Source of the DNA: Camellia lanceoleosa
Taxonomy: Eukaryota; Streptophyta; Magnoliopsida; Ericales; Theaceae
Length of the DNA stretch: 64,000 nucleotides
Assembly (NCBI GenBank): GCA_025200525.1
Contig: JANUSC010000386.1
Span: 62,001 to 126,000, forward strand
Reading direction: 5' to 3'
The notes under the pieces were generated by a model. That model had not been told where the DNA came from. It did no database searches and saw only the letters and a list, made by a program, of their open reading frames with translations. Of this stretch, positions 1 through 12,800 are shown piece by piece. The first letter of the stretch is position 1. Every line of letters begins with the position of its first letter. The position numbers and the translations under genes are program-made.

Positions 1-1155
1 CTGATATGAACACATCCTCCATGCCGTGTTCAATCTCTAGAACAGGCGTTGATACCTCCGGTGGTGGATGAATCGATGAATTTCCAAAGACAATGGCTAC
101 TCCCTTCCCATGGGGGTATTTCACCATTTGATGTAAGGTGGAGGACACCGCCTTTACCTGATGCAGCCACGGCCGCCCCAAAAGCAGGTTGAAGGTTGCA
201 AGAACCTCTAAGGCATGGAAATCTATCTCATGCTGTCCCGGCCCCAGCTTAGTCTGAATTTTCACCGTTCCCATGACTTCTCTACTCGTGTTATCGTATG
301 CCCGAATAACCTGGGCTGTTGGTACAAAATCCGCAGTTTTCAAACCGATCGCATATGCTGTTCTTGCCGGGCAGACGTTGATGGCGGATCCGGTATCAAC
401 AAGAACCACCGGTATCCATTTATTCTTACACCCCACAGAGATGTAGAGTGGCTTGTTATGGTTTGCCCCCTCAGGTGGCAGTTCCTTGTCGGAAAAAGTC
501 AGCGTCGGGGTTACCCCTCCCGGAAAGACTAATCCTACTAGCGGTTCTGGCGTGGTTTCTATCGAAAGCTTGGCCTTGTCCATGGCTAATAGGACGGCCT
601 GTCTGTGCACTCGTGATGCCATAAGCAGTCCCCAGATGAAGATGTCTGCTTGTATCTTTTTCAACTGTTTGAGCACAGCCTCCTCTTCAAGTTGTTTCTC
701 CTTCTGTTTCTCAGTCTCCCTGTCTTTCCCAAAAGCCTCTGGTTGATTTAGGTGCGGGGGTTTAAAGTACCGCCCGCTCCTTGTCATATGGTCGACTTCT
801 CCAATATACCAGGTGTCGTCGGTTTGGTTGTTTCCCCAATCTTCGTCTGTGTGAGCAAGACATAAATCGTCGTCCTCCCACCACATTCCATCTACGGTGT
901 GACACACTGTCGGCTCTGCATCTGTGTTCTCATACTTGCAATACCTTCCATCCTTATGCTCGCGGCATCCTCTGTTTCTGTGCTCGTAGCGGTTTCAGTC
1001 CTCACATGAGCCTTAGCCTTCCTGATTCTCTCAGAATCTTCAAATCTTTCCTGTTCTTACTGTGTTAATACAGCTGGCTGCTCGATAATCCCTGTAGTCA
1101 AAATGCTCAAATCCTGAGCGAAATTCTTCGTACTAGCGCTCTCCGGCAATGTACT
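1..1155 (-). pseudogene. pol N-terminus (linker and aspartic protease), element A
   Basis: On the minus strand this continues the polyprotein after gag. It encodes a linker and then a retropepsin-type protease. The catalytic D-T-G lies at 389-397 in the context VVLVDTGSAINVCP, and further on there is a LLLGRPWLHQ segment typical of the protease C-terminal half. The window edge cuts the gene before the G-patch-like region and RT. It is separated from gag by an in-frame TAG at 1156-1158, which aligns with CAG in elements B and C. The protease would act in the virus-like particle to cleave the Gag-Pol precursor. The region between about 750 and 1155 has further disruptions and is poorly preserved. 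Confidence 0.75.
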
Positions 1156-3432
1156 CTAACTTTCGGCCCTTCCGGCCTCAACTGATACCCTCGCCCCTGC
1201 CGGGCCCCATTCTGGTTGGAACTCTTCCACTACATCCGGTTGATCATCCAACCACCTAGTGGCCTCTGCCGATTCCTCATAATCAAACCAGTTGACTGTT
1301 GCGCCCACTGGGTCTTGGTCACTGTAAAACTGGAGATTGGCAAGGTCCTCTTCTACAGCCGTCAAATCATCCATCCTCTGTCCCAAGCTATCCTCTTTGA
1401 TCACACACAGCTCTGCTTCTGTCGGCAATTCCACATCTAGCCCATTCTGGCCTATTGACGAAACATAGTCTCTCAGACTATATACTTTCTCAACAGAACT
1501 CCCAGACTTCTCAAATTCTAGCTTAACAACCCTCTTTTCCTCTGAAATCTCCTCCCTTCTGTCCTTGACTGTCACCACCACTGGCTTAGGTTGGGTTATG
1601 GAGATCTCTATCATGCACAAGTTGGTGCAATCAGGAAGGAGTACCTCCGGCTTAGGTAGGTGAGAAGGAGTGATACAGATACTAGGATCGTAAGACGCGA
1701 CCCCAGTTTGGATGAAGTTGATTCTTTTAGGGGGTGGAGCTTGGTTATGTGTAGGAAGAGGGTTTGTCGTGACATTGGGTTTCTCGGGAGGCATAATCAC
1801 CCCGTTATCGATGAGATCTTGAATCTCATGACGTAATCGGTAGCACAGATCGGTGTCATGACCGTGCTGCTGGTGAAATACACAATATTTGGCTGGGTTG
1901 TGGGTAGGGGGAAGCTTTTCCGGTAATGGCCGCGGCTCTAGGGGCTTCAGGTGCCCTTTTCTGACTAAAACCCCCAGAGCTTTGGACAGGGGCATATACA
2001 GTGGAGCGAAGGTTCTTGTGTTTTTGAGTGGATATTTGGCTGTTTGTGGATGGCTTCTGGATGCACCGGAGAATGGCGTGGCTGCCATGGTTCTTGGACG
2101 GGGGTTGGTGGTGACCATACTCACTTCGGAGGTTCTTGTAGTTGTAGCACCGCTCGGGCCCGCATTAGTGTTGCGGTTGAAAGTTCTTCGGTGTTGCTCC
2201 CGGTCATTCTCAATTAAGCCTTGCTTCAAGGCGTCCTCGATCTGTACCCCCATTTCATGTAGATCAGCGAAGGTAGGAAAGGGGAGTACAATCATTTTCT
2301 GCATTAACTTCGGCTGGAGATTGCACGCAATCATCCGAATTTGATCTTTGTTTGTGGGCCTTAAGGTCATCATCGAAGCCTTAGCCCTCCATCTGGTCAT
2401 GAATTCTGAGAAACTCCCTTTGGGCTCTTGCCTTGTTGTTTCGAGATCCCGGGTTGTAATCTCAATTTGTGTATTGTATGAGTATTGCGCAATGAAGGCC
2501 TCAGCCATCTCGTCCCACTTCCTCTTGACGTCATCTTCTAATTTGGCATACCATATGGCCGCCACACCCGACAGGGTTCGGCCAAACAGAGACATCTTCT
2601 GCAGTCTAGTGAGGCCCATTGGCCTTAAAACATCTAAAAACAATCTTAGATGCACCATGGGGTCTCCGGACCCATCAAACCGGTCGATATGAGGCATTTT
2701 GAATCTGTCAGGCAACGTCACAGTTGCGTCAGTATATCCATCTTCAATGTCAGGGATGGTCTTGACTCCCTGGGATCTCTTGAACAGCTTTTCAAGCTTG
2801 CTCAACTTCAGTGCTGTGGGGTCTGTCTCGAACTCAAAGGGGGAGTTCGGTAGGTTGGTGGGTGTTTTAGATAACTGGGGTTGGATTTAGGGTAGGACTG
2901 GGGGTGGAGGCTGTCTTGTGGGAATGTCCGTATCATTCTGAACATTAGCTGTGTCCCCAAGGGTTGGAACTCCTGGCGGGGGAGGAACTTGCTGCGAAGC
3001 AGATGCTCCGTTTTGCTGTTGTAACCTCACGATTAACTCTACTTGTTCATTCATAACCGTGGCTTGCTGCCTGGCAAACTCGGCCTGTCGGACAGCATCC
3101 TGCTGCATCATTTTCATGCTCTCCTGAAGCTGGCGCACCATCTCCTCTAAGCTGGCCATACTGTTCTGCTCTGACTGAATTATCGGTATATGTTCCCTTT
3201 CTGTGGGAGAAGCGGAGTCCTGATCCCTATTGTACACAGGTGGGTTAGACAAAGCCCTTTGTACTGACTGCTGAACTGATGCCCTCTGCCTAACTATCCT
3301 CCGTCTAGTAACCGGGGGTAGAGAGTGGTACACTGGTTGTCCGTCTACCAGATCCTCAGATCGATGGAGTCGACGACCTCTAGTCCAGAGTGCTTGGGGA
3401 ATATCTACTGGGTCAGAAGCAATTGTGCTCAA
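1156..3432 (-). pseudogene. gag polyprotein, element A, one internal stop
   Basis: The structural gag protein packages element RNA. The frame stays open from 3432 to 1159 (758 codons) except for one TAA at 2887-2889, where element B has CAA. The N-terminal 181 codons are rich in Gln and Pro, with a coiled-coil-like stretch of Met/Gln/Ala. The middle carries the plant retrotransposon gag core (WYAKLEDDVKRKWDEMAEAF, then FSEFMTRWRAKA). A histidine-containing zinc-knuckle variant follows: C-x2-H-x4-H with a later C, inside KYCVFHQQHGHDTDLCYRL. The terminal TAG at 1156-1158 also looks like a decayed CAG. No ATG exists at the N-terminus: the homologous first codon is TTG, followed by AGC ACA where element B has AGC ATG. 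The true start is therefore unresolved. Confidence 0.85.
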
Positions 3433-4146
3433 CTACCTAGCAAAAAGATAAATAAAGCGTATAAATAAACAGACAATCAGACAGCGTAACAGCGTAAAAT
3501 AAACATACAACACACGGTTGGGTATCATAATGTACTGCCAATGAGTTGGATATACTGTTTCTCAAACACTAATCTCTGTTCCCGAATCGTTGCCCCTAAA
3601 TCTGAATTTGATACCCGCAGATAACTGATTCTCAAAAACACTGATGCCCATGGGCCTGATACTCAAACTTGCAAACTGACATGTGCGTTCCTATAGAGAT
3701 ACACTCTAAAAGCACATAGCAAGTAAATGAGAATCAAAACACCCCTATGTTGGGGTAGGGTTTCTCTATCCTATTTTGTCAGGAGCTAGGGTTTCACTAC
3801 GCACGCAGCAGTTTTGAACAACCTATATTAGGTAAGCAACCTGTCCTAGTTTGGAATGGTCACTATGGATTCCGAATATGCACTAGGTCGAATGGTCAAA
3901 AAGGGTGCCTCGGTAAAACCGGGGTTTGTGTTCCCATACTAGCAGAGCCCGCAACCGGTCAGCCTTATGGCATGCTTTGACAAAGTCAAGCCTCCGGCAA
4001 ACCGCTCAGGAATAACAGATGGCCAACACGGTGTCCTAGGCGCACCAATGCACATGCAATGCAAAGAAACACATAAGTGTAGTCGAAACAAGATATCACG
4101 AGTTCGAGTCAAGTTCTCTAATTTTCCCAACAGAGTCGCCAGAAAC
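3433..4146 (-). other. 5' leader and primer-binding site, element A
   Basis: This is the untranslated leader between the 5' LTR and gag. Directly inside the LTR (4124-4141, minus strand) is TGGCGACTCTGTTGGGAA, in the place of a tRNA primer site. Element C has a diverged form at the same position. I cannot assign the tRNA with certainty. The leader ends in a T-rich tract followed by GCTAG just before gag, which resembles a 3' splice site and is also present in elements B and C. No gene is seen inside. Confidence 0.7.
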
Positions 4147-6904
4147 TGTGGACGCGCCCTGAGGGACTTGTGCTACCACAGTTCAGACTCGTTTTAGTCA
4201 CGGTTCTTCATCTGAACCAAAGAGTCCAAATCCAGCAAATCGTTTTTGAAAACATATTTTTTTTTGTAAAGAAGTGCCAAACATGGACTGCTTTGCCAGA
4301 TACAGAGTCGCCACCTAAATATTTTTTAATAGGGGAATTTAGAAAACCCTGACTCGGTGCCAAAGGCCACGTGTCCGTCATCACCAAAGTTGCCTCGGCT
4401 CTGGAACTTGGGTACGATTGGGGAAGGTCAGCTATGAGCACCCCCTCTTGCCCGATCTGAAGATCGGCCTCTACTAACCATGATATCTTGTTTTGAAAAC
4501 ATTATGCGTTCTTATTCCGGTTATTAGCCTAGAATTACTATGTTATGCGCACAGTAAACAAGTATAGACCAAATTGCCTAAATTGGAGCAAAACATTTCA
4601 TGTTTGTTTTGAAAATGGTTTGCTACTCGTAAGTAGACTAAAATGCAGGTTTTGCTACCCTCGAGTGGGCTTTTTTAGAAAAGATGGTTTTGCCACTATC
4701 GAGTGGGCTTAAAACTCACAATTTTGATGCGTTATTCCAATTTAGGTAATTTAATCTCCATCCACAGGCATTCAAGCAATTATATCACGTAAGCAGCTAG
4801 CCTCATGGTAATCATGCTATTATGGCAACACTCACACGCATGCGGTATGCTAAAGCATAAAAGCTTACCTAGTACTCCAAGACAAAACAAAAACTAATTA
4901 GTAATCATATGCATGATCCCAGTTCATGCTAAGGTGGCTAATGCAACACATGCAAAATGCAACTATAATAGGCTCGGCTATTTTAAGATGGCATATGATG
5001 ATGCTACAACTAACACGTATTCAACTTGGAATTGAAATGCAATGTAGTTAGTATGATGCATAGCATAAGGTATGCTAAATTAAATATGCTGTAATACTAA
5101 CCATCGAAAGCAGGTAAGTAAAAGGGAAAAAGTAGTGGGGATTGGAAGACATGCACACACGCACCCACACTTATTACAAATATGCCCTCACGCGGAGAGA
5201 CCAAAAGAATAATACAGTCCGAATAAATAATTCTAAATTAATTATTATAAAATTTCTAATTCGATTAACAAAGTGAATGCAGAAAGGAAAAGGCCACAAC
5301 CCCGCCTTGGAATGCGTGAATGATGCGTGTTCGAGTCCGCCTTGCCCGAAAAACCAGTACCATGCCACTAGTGCCTCTGTTTACCGCCTCTACTTCTGCA
5401 AGACCGAAAACCCTTGGGACACGCTCTATGGATGTTGGGAAATACCACCGGCCAAGTATAAACACCACCGGCCAAAGGGAGGAACCACCGGCCACCCTTT
5501 TGTATACCGGCCAAAGATTAATGGCCGGCCAGCACTAGATATGGCCGGTCGGCCAAAACTTCCTGCAGAACCTGCAGTTGACAGCAGCAGAAGGCAAGCA
5601 GTGTATGGCATGGGATTTTCAAGAAAATGTATGCATGGACACACTCCCTATCATGCAATGGATTCAAGGGAGCATGGCCCACGAACCTCGGGCCATCAAT
5701 TAGGTATGATGACCTAAGAAGTTAAGCTTGCCATTCAATGAAAATGCATACAACACACAAATGAATGTCAAGACCCCATCATGTTAAAGTCAAGGGCTTC
5801 GGTGACTGAGGGTTGAGAGATGTTGCATCACTTCAAGTATGAACACTTCTTAGCCCTCAAGTTTGGCTTGACACCCCAAGCCAAGCAATGCAATGCAATG
5901 CAAGTATGCAATCATGGCTCAAGCATACAAATGAAGCCAAGGCACAAAACATGCCAAATGCAATGTATTCTAAACACGCAAATATGCAATGCGTTTAATA
6001 TGCAATAGGCACACAACCTAAACATGTAAACAAATATGGCACGCAACAACATGCGATGATGGACTTAACCTAACATGGATAGCTCGCAAGCATGCCAAAA
6101 ATCAGTGGCCAAAGTGGACTAAAACAATGATGCCAATTATGCAAAACAAGTAAGCCTAAGACTAGGGCATGAAGGCCAACTTACAAGCATACTAAAGACG
6201 GCAAACATGGACACCAGACCAATCAAAAAAAGTGTCATGGCATGCCAAAATGAGATCCAAAGCTCGCACACAGGGCATCCCAAATGACTCAAGTAAAGAG
6301 GCATAAAACATGGGGCACAAGACTACTATTCTTCATGACCACACATGGCATGAACTAAGGATCTTAAAACAGAATTCTAGCATGCGAAGATGAGTCTCAA
6401 AACCCACTGTTATGGCAACTTGAGTGACCCAAACACATAGGCATACACAATGCACATTTCAAGGCATAAGAGGGCATATCTTCAAGGCATGAGAGAAGTG
6501 ATGAATGCAAGCATACAAGCATGGTTTAGGCACTGAAATAACATGCTAAGTGACTCCAAATCACTGAAATAGCCTAACCAATGCATGTTTAGAACTCACA
6601 TCCTTAGGGCTCACAAGCCAAGATGCAAAGCAACTATATCAAACATGTTAAACAAGACCAAATCAGTGGCCAAAAGACCTTAAACATGACAAAATATGGC
6701 CAAGTGCTTAACAAAATGGCATACTTCTAGGCAAAATGGAGAATTACAAAGCAAGTGTATTATACATGTAAAGGGCCATGAATCCGACCAAGGACAGAGG
6801 TATGTTATGACCAAAAAACAACCAAACACCTCTGAAATGGTACCAAATGCAACTATCCATACATGCTATCCGTATGAGCCAAAACATGCAAAAATGAGAG
6901 ACAT

Positions 6905-6990
6905 GGGGGAGAGGGGTGTCCCTCCCCTACAAAAGTCCTCAAACCTCCTTCTTCACCACTGAAAATCCACTGGATTTTAGTGGTGAGAAG
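6905..6990 (-). other. Conserved double stem-loop in LTR A
   Basis: The hairpin at 6949-6990 pairs CTTCACCACT-AAAATCCA with TGGATTTTAGTGGTGA. Next to it, at 6905-6929, a G-rich arm (GAGGGG) faces CCCCTC-type sequence. Both elements recur at the same place in LTR B (12563-12648) and in both LTRs of element C (40751-40835 and 63421-63504). Preservation of the pairing across copies suggests an RNA structure. Confidence 0.55.
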
Positions 6991-7501
6991 GCCAACACAC
7001 CAAGATAAATAAATCTTAAAGGAAAAGCACTAAAAGAGGCCAAATGGGGCGTAAGAGGGGGAGGTTGACCCCAAGCAACAAAATACCCTCAATGAAAGAT
7101 CTAAAGCATGAAAATACAAGACTTTTTGTAGTTATACATAAAGCTTAAATCAGCATGCAAGATAGGTCAAAAGCCAATGCAAGATTGGGGAAACTAAAGT
7201 AAAGTAGTTACCCTTGAAGAAACCTTGATGAACAGCGAATGCAGCCCTCTTCTTTTGATCAAAACCAGTCCAAAAACTCAAGGACAAACCCTCCAAGCCC
7301 CTCAAGGTCGAAGTAAGGTGTGATGGTGTGTGTCTTAGTGCAAAACTAAGGTAAAAATGTACTTTTAGGCCACAAAACACACACAAGGGAGGAGAGAGAG
7401 CGAAAATATAGAGAGAGAATGTATATAATATATATATATGTATATCTCTAGTTTTTTGTTCAAAAATCTCTAACCCTCTACAATGGAAAAAGAAGGGTCC
7501 T

Positions 7502-7509
7502 TATATAGG
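7502..7509 (-). promoter_or_regulatory. TATA box of LTR A
   Basis: The minus strand reads CCTATATAAGGA here, just downstream of the palindrome array and just upstream of a CT-rich tract. The same arrangement recurs in the other Tat LTRs, which supports this being the core promoter. Confidence 0.6.
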
Positions 7510-8128
7510 CCAAGAGAAAGCTTGAAGCTTCTCAAAGAAGCTAAATGAAAAAAGGGCAAAGGGGGCAAGGGGGTCAAGGCTTGTAGAGGAAGCTAAGACA
7601 GCTGGCTATGCTTCTTGAGGAAGCTTTCACAAAGGGTCAAACTTCCTCAAGAAGCTTTGACCAAAAGGGTGCAAAAGGGGCAAAACAGCCACACTGTGCA
7701 TGGGGAAGAGTGTTGGTGCATTCCAGCTGGCATAGCTGGCATGCACCATGCCTGAAGGGTGCAAAAGGTGCATACCGGCTAGCAAAAGAGGTCACCGGCC
7801 AAACAAAGTGCTTGCCGGCCACATAAAGTGCTGGCCGGCCATCGGTATCAAGAGACCATGGCCGGTGGCAACAATGAATGGCCGGTGAGGAAAAGGGGAG
7901 GCCGGTGGGGTGTGGGGATGGCCAACAAGCCATTCCCTGCCCCTCAAAGCAAAATCACAAGCATTTGATTGAAAACCAAACACAAAACAAATGAGTTGGG
8001 AGATCCCGAGGCAAGGCACTCAGCCGAGACCTCTGGGAACTCAAAACAAAACACGAACATGGATGATCACCGAGTGTTCAAACGGTGACGTCTAAGTCTT
8101 GAGGACGGTGAAAAATGAGGTGTCTACA

Positions 8129-8913
8129 ATATACAATGTTTGTACTTAACTGCTTGTGAGTAGGCTATAAGCATTTAAAATCTGTTTGTATTCTTTAAAC
8201 CAGTGCCAAAGCCTTTAACTAGTAGGCAACAAGTTCTAGCCAAGCTTGTGGACAAGAGAAGCCAAAAATAAAAAGAGTAACTTGATTGGCTAACTGAGAG
8301 GTTGGTCACCATGTACCTCCTTTAACACTCCCAGCTCCCACTTCACAACTAGAAACAAAAGAAGAAGAGGATGAAGAGGATCACATCCTCATTGGGTTTT
8401 GGAGTAGGAGGAGGATTGACACATTATCCCCTAAAACCCATTCTTCAGGTCCTCTTCCTACCTTGTCTACATCTACCTCAAAGGTTCGAGAATCATCAGG
8501 TTCTACCGTCCCTTCTGGCTATTAATAATCCTAAGTGCTCACTTAGTTGCAAGTACAAACTACTGAACCCATTCCAGATGTGGAAAAAATACCTTCACTT
8601 GAGGCTGGGTTTTTAAATGTTTATTTCAAGAGTATTGGAAGAACCATGAGCAATAAACTAAAAAGGCTGTATCTTCAGAAAGTAAGGACTACTCCTTTGT
8701 TTGACCTTTAAACCATTCTGACTACCATCATTGAAGATGAGGAGGCAAGTGGGAACCTTCTAGAGGATGACACTGAGCAACCTACTTTAATTTCCCTTTT
8801 GCAAGTAATACTACGTACTCCACTTGCCTCTCATGCCCCCTGTACCTCTCCACCTTCTCCTAACTCTTCTAACCAGGTTCAGTATTACTTCTTCTGTTGA
8901 ATCTCTGGTTTAA
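8129..8913. other. Intervening DNA between elements A and B
   Basis: This stretch is not Tat element sequence. From about 8371 the plus strand reads like a decayed Ser/Pro/Thr-rich coding region with several stops, continuous in style with the coding remnant that follows. No promoter or intact gene is visible. Confidence 0.4.
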
Positions 8914-9711
8914 ATGGTAGTGCAGAATAAACTTGTACGAAATTTTGAGGTACCTGGGATCTCCTCTTCAAATATTAGTGGATCTAAAGACTTACTAGAA
9001 GCTTCTACCCTTATAGCCAGGTCAGAGCCCACTCATACTAAAGTTTTGATAGAAGCTAGTATGTCACAGGCCCATAATGGTGAAGTAGTGGAGATGTCAA
9101 AGCTTGAATTATCAACATTCGAGCAAGAGCTCCAACAGATTTTGATACCTGCCGTTGCTTCCATATCTCTACCTTCAGAAGATGATTCTCTTCAATTAGC
9201 AGACTCTTCTATTGGCCATTTTACTTCTATGCCAACTTCATCCCCTCAATTCTTGAGTGTTGAAGTTTGTTTAAGGATATTAAAAAGCTTTTGCCAAGCT
9301 ACCCTTGTTGGCTTTAAAGAATCAAACCTTCAAACAAAGGTTTCATCTATGCTGCCAATCATTGCTTCATCATCAGTCTTCTCTCTTTTCCATCTTGCTA
9401 AAGGCTATGGTTTCTTTGGACTTTCATCTCCACCAGCAAGAGCTTGCTTTGAGTGCTTGGCAACAACTTATTCAAGACCAAGCACTTGTTAGTACTACAT
9501 AGACTAGGTTGTCTTCCTTAGGGTTGAGCATACAGAGGCTTCAACACAACAAAAAATTCTTTTGCAAGGAAAGATGCCCTAAAGAAAGAACTTGCAAAGG
9601 TGGAAGCAGCCTTGGTCACCAAGCATGAAAAAATGCAAGCTTCTAGCACTAAATTGGTGGACCTTGAGGCCGATATGTCCAAGTCACTTAAGGGGTAATA
9701 TGATTTTCCAT
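8914..9711 (+). pseudogene. Degenerate coding remnant with C-terminal coiled coil
   Basis: A 192-codon open stretch (8914-9492) is Ser-rich and has no motif I recognise. In other frames the coding character continues: ALSAWQQLIQDQALVST at about 9450-9500, and then, from 9573, a clear heptad-like coiled coil (DALKKELAKVEAALVTKHEK, followed by a segment ending LEADMSKSLKG). The frame changes and stops show it is broken. Coiled-coil tails of this kind occur in plant-mobile-domain/transposase-like repeat proteins, so this may be the tail of a related mobile-element ORF. That is inference. It lies immediately outside the 3' LTR of element B. Confidence 0.45.
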
Positions 9712-9836
9712 GCCAAATCACCTTCATCAAAGCTTTAATGATGTACCTTGCAGCCTTTTGCTTTTTGATTAACATTTTAAGGCCCAAATTATGGCTTCAT
9801 CAATGTCCTCCAAGTCCATACACATGCTTTGATTAT

Positions 9837-12800
9837 TGTAGACGTCCCCGAATGCCCCGGGGAGGATGACTCCCCCTGTTCTGTTCATATGGGCTTACTA
9901 CAGTTCGGACTCGATTTGTCACGGTTCTTAATCTTGAACCAAAGAGTCCAACTCTGGCAAATCGTTTTAAGAAAAATAGATTTTGAAAAGAAGTGCCAAA
10001 CATGGACTGCTTTGCCAGATACAGAGTCGCCACCTAAATATTTTATTTTGGAAAATTTAGGAAACCCTGACTCGGTGCCAAAGGCCACGTGTCCGTCATC
10101 ACCAAAGTTGCCTCGGCTCGGGAACTTCGGTACGATTGGGGAAGGTCAGCTATGAGCACCCCCTTTCGCCCGGTCCGAAGACCGGCCTCTACTAATTATG
10201 ATATCCGATTTTGAAAACGTTATGTGTTCTTATTCCGATTATTAGCCTAGAATTACTATGTTATGCGCACAACAAACAAGTATAGACTAGATCGCCTAAT
10301 TTGGAAACAAGCATTGCATATCCGTTTATTTGAAAAACGCTTTGGAATTTGCTACTCGCAAGTAGGCTAAAACACGGATTTCAACGAGTTTTTTCCAACT
10401 CAAACAATCCAACCTCCACCCACAGGCATTCAAGCAGTTATATCACATAAGCACTTAGCCGCATGGTAAGCATACTGTCATATTAACATTCACACGCATG
10501 CGATATGCTAAAGCACAAAAACTCACCTAGTACTCCAAGCCAAAACAGAAACTAGTTAGTAATCATGCATGTTCCTAGTTCATGTCAAGTGGCTAATGCA
10601 ACACAAGCAAAGATGTAATCTATACAGGCTCGGCTATCCTAAACATGGCATATGAAATACACAGGTAGCATGTATTCAATTTGGAATTGAAAATACGATG
10701 CAGTTAGTATGATGTGTCGAGCCCGGTGCATGTAAACGAATGTATAGATGCACGCATGCTATCATACTGTTATGATAATTTAAATATGCCCTAATCTACC
10801 ATCATAAGCAGGTAAATAAAAGGGAGAAAGAAGTGGGGTTGGAAGATATGCACACACTCACCCACAGTTATTACAAATATGCCCTCACACGGAGGGACCA
10901 AAAGAATATACAGTCCCAAATAGTACAGTCCAAATACAGAATAAATTATTACAAAGATTCTAATTATCAAATTAAATAGAATGTAAAAAGAAAGGGGCCC
11001 CAGCCTTGCCTCGGGATGCGCGAATGATGCATGCTCGATCCGTCTTGCCCGGAAAGCCTGTACCATACCACTGCCGCCTTTGTTTTCACTGTCGTGCCTC
11101 TCCAAAGACTGCCAAAGTCCCAGGATACCTTATATGCACAGTGCTTCACACCATCGGCTGGATGAAATGGCCACCGGCCATGTAACACATCTATCGGCTG
11201 CTTATGAGGTTGTCGGCCACCAATATATTGTCGGTTGGCACTCTGTACTGCCGGTCGATAAACAATTCCTGCAGAATCTGGTTTTTGACAGTAACAAGGA
11301 CAGACAGTGTGTGGTATGGAATTTTGGACACATGTAAGCATGGCCATGCCCCCTATTATGTATGGGACTCAAGGAAGCATGGCCCTTGGTTCTTGGCCCA
11401 TCAATTATGCATTTTGATGCATGATGGCCTAAGGGACCAAGATTGCAATTCAATGTAAAAATGCATGCAACACAAAAATGAGAACCAAGATCCTATCATG
11501 TCCAAGTCAAGGGCCTTAGTGACATGAGAATTGAGACGTGTTTTGTCACTTAAAGTACAAACACCTCTCATCTCTTACACTTGGTTTGACACCCCAAACC
11601 AAGTAATGCAATGCATGTTATGTAAACATGGCTCAACAATGCAACATGATGCTAAAATGCAAGGCTTGCCAAATGCTATGCAACATCATGTTAAGTATAC
11701 AATGCTCCTCACATGCAATGCTATAGTGCAACTCATCATATAGTACAAGGATACAATGCAAGCATGCAATTAGAGACCGCAAGTTAAGCATACAACCATG
11801 CCCAAGGAGGGACTTGGACTGAAATGGGAGGCCTTAAACACCCCCAAAAACAGTGGCTAAAAGTGCTCAAAATGGTGGACAAAATGCTCAATAAGCATGT
11901 AAGTTAATGGACCTAAAGCTAAGGCACAAAAGAGGGTACTCCACTACCATTAACATGACCACTCATGGCATGTATTATACAAGCAAAAACAGAATTCTAA
12001 CATGCAAAAATACACCCAAAGCCTCTGATATGGCAGCGCCAAAGTATCCTAAACATACAAGCATGCATAAGGCCTATTTCAAGGCACAAAAAAAACAACC
12101 TTCCAAGGCATGAAAGTGATGACCAATGCAAGCATGTAAGTATGGATTAGGGACTGAAATATAGCCTACAATGATGCCAAATCATGAGAAGAAGCTAAGT
12201 TAAGCATGCTAGTGATCTACACAACCAAGGCTTACAAGCCAAAAATGCAAAGCAACTATACCAAGCATGCCACACATGGCAAAATCAGTGGCCAACAGAC
12301 CTAAAACATGACAAATCATGGCCAAAAACTTCAATAAGCCAAGCTAAAACATGAGGATATACAAGGCCAAGTACATGACACACTTCTAGGCAAAGTAGAA
12401 CATTACAAAGCAAGTGTAAGATGCATGCTAAGAGATAAAATCCGACCAAAAACAGAGATATAACATGCCATGTGAACACCAAGTAAGCTCTGAAATGAGG
12501 CCAAAACAAACCAAGTAGGCATGCTCCCTTATGAGCCAAAAACAAAGGCAAAAGAGGGACAAAGGGGAGAGGGGTGTCCCTCCCCTATATAAGACTTCAA
12601 ACCACCTTCATCACCACTGAAAATCCACTGGATTTCAGTGGTGAGAAGATCAACACAACAACATAAGCAAGACTTAAGGGAAAGGGACCAAAAGAGGCCA
12701 AAGAAGGCCTAAGAGGGAGATTTCGACCCCCTACCACAAAACACCCTTAATGAAAGTTCTTAAGCATAAAAATATAAGACTTTTTCATGTTAAACACAAA

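Larger units (their letters stand above)
1..8128 (-). mobile_element. Tat-lineage Ty3/gypsy element A, partial (5' half)
   Basis: This is a minus-strand LTR retrotransposon whose 5' end lies to the right. Reading leftward from 8128 it shows the 5' LTR, a primer-binding site, a leader, gag and the start of pol; the rest lies beyond position 1. Gag and protease closely match elements B and C in this window. Membership of the Tat lineage is inferred from those fuller relatives, which carry a second RNase H and an antisense ORF. The base after the LTR starts ATATA, which would be the target duplication if the other end could be seen. At least two nonsense codons interrupt the polyprotein, so this copy is not autonomous. 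Confidence 0.85.
4147..8128 (-). repeat. 5' LTR of element A (3,982 bp)
   Basis: On the minus strand this long terminal repeat begins TGTAGACACC-like at 8128 and ends CCACA at 4147, next to the primer site. It is homologous over its length to the LTRs at 9837-13764 and 39619-43799. It carries GGCCGG-rich clusters near both ends (7790-7911 and 5451-5556), a U3 array of AGCTTC/GAAGCT palindromes (about 7528-7665), a TATA box (7502-7509) and two stem-loops (6949-6990 and 6905-6929). The many short open frames inside are noise. Nothing in this stretch encodes a conserved protein. Confidence 0.85.
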
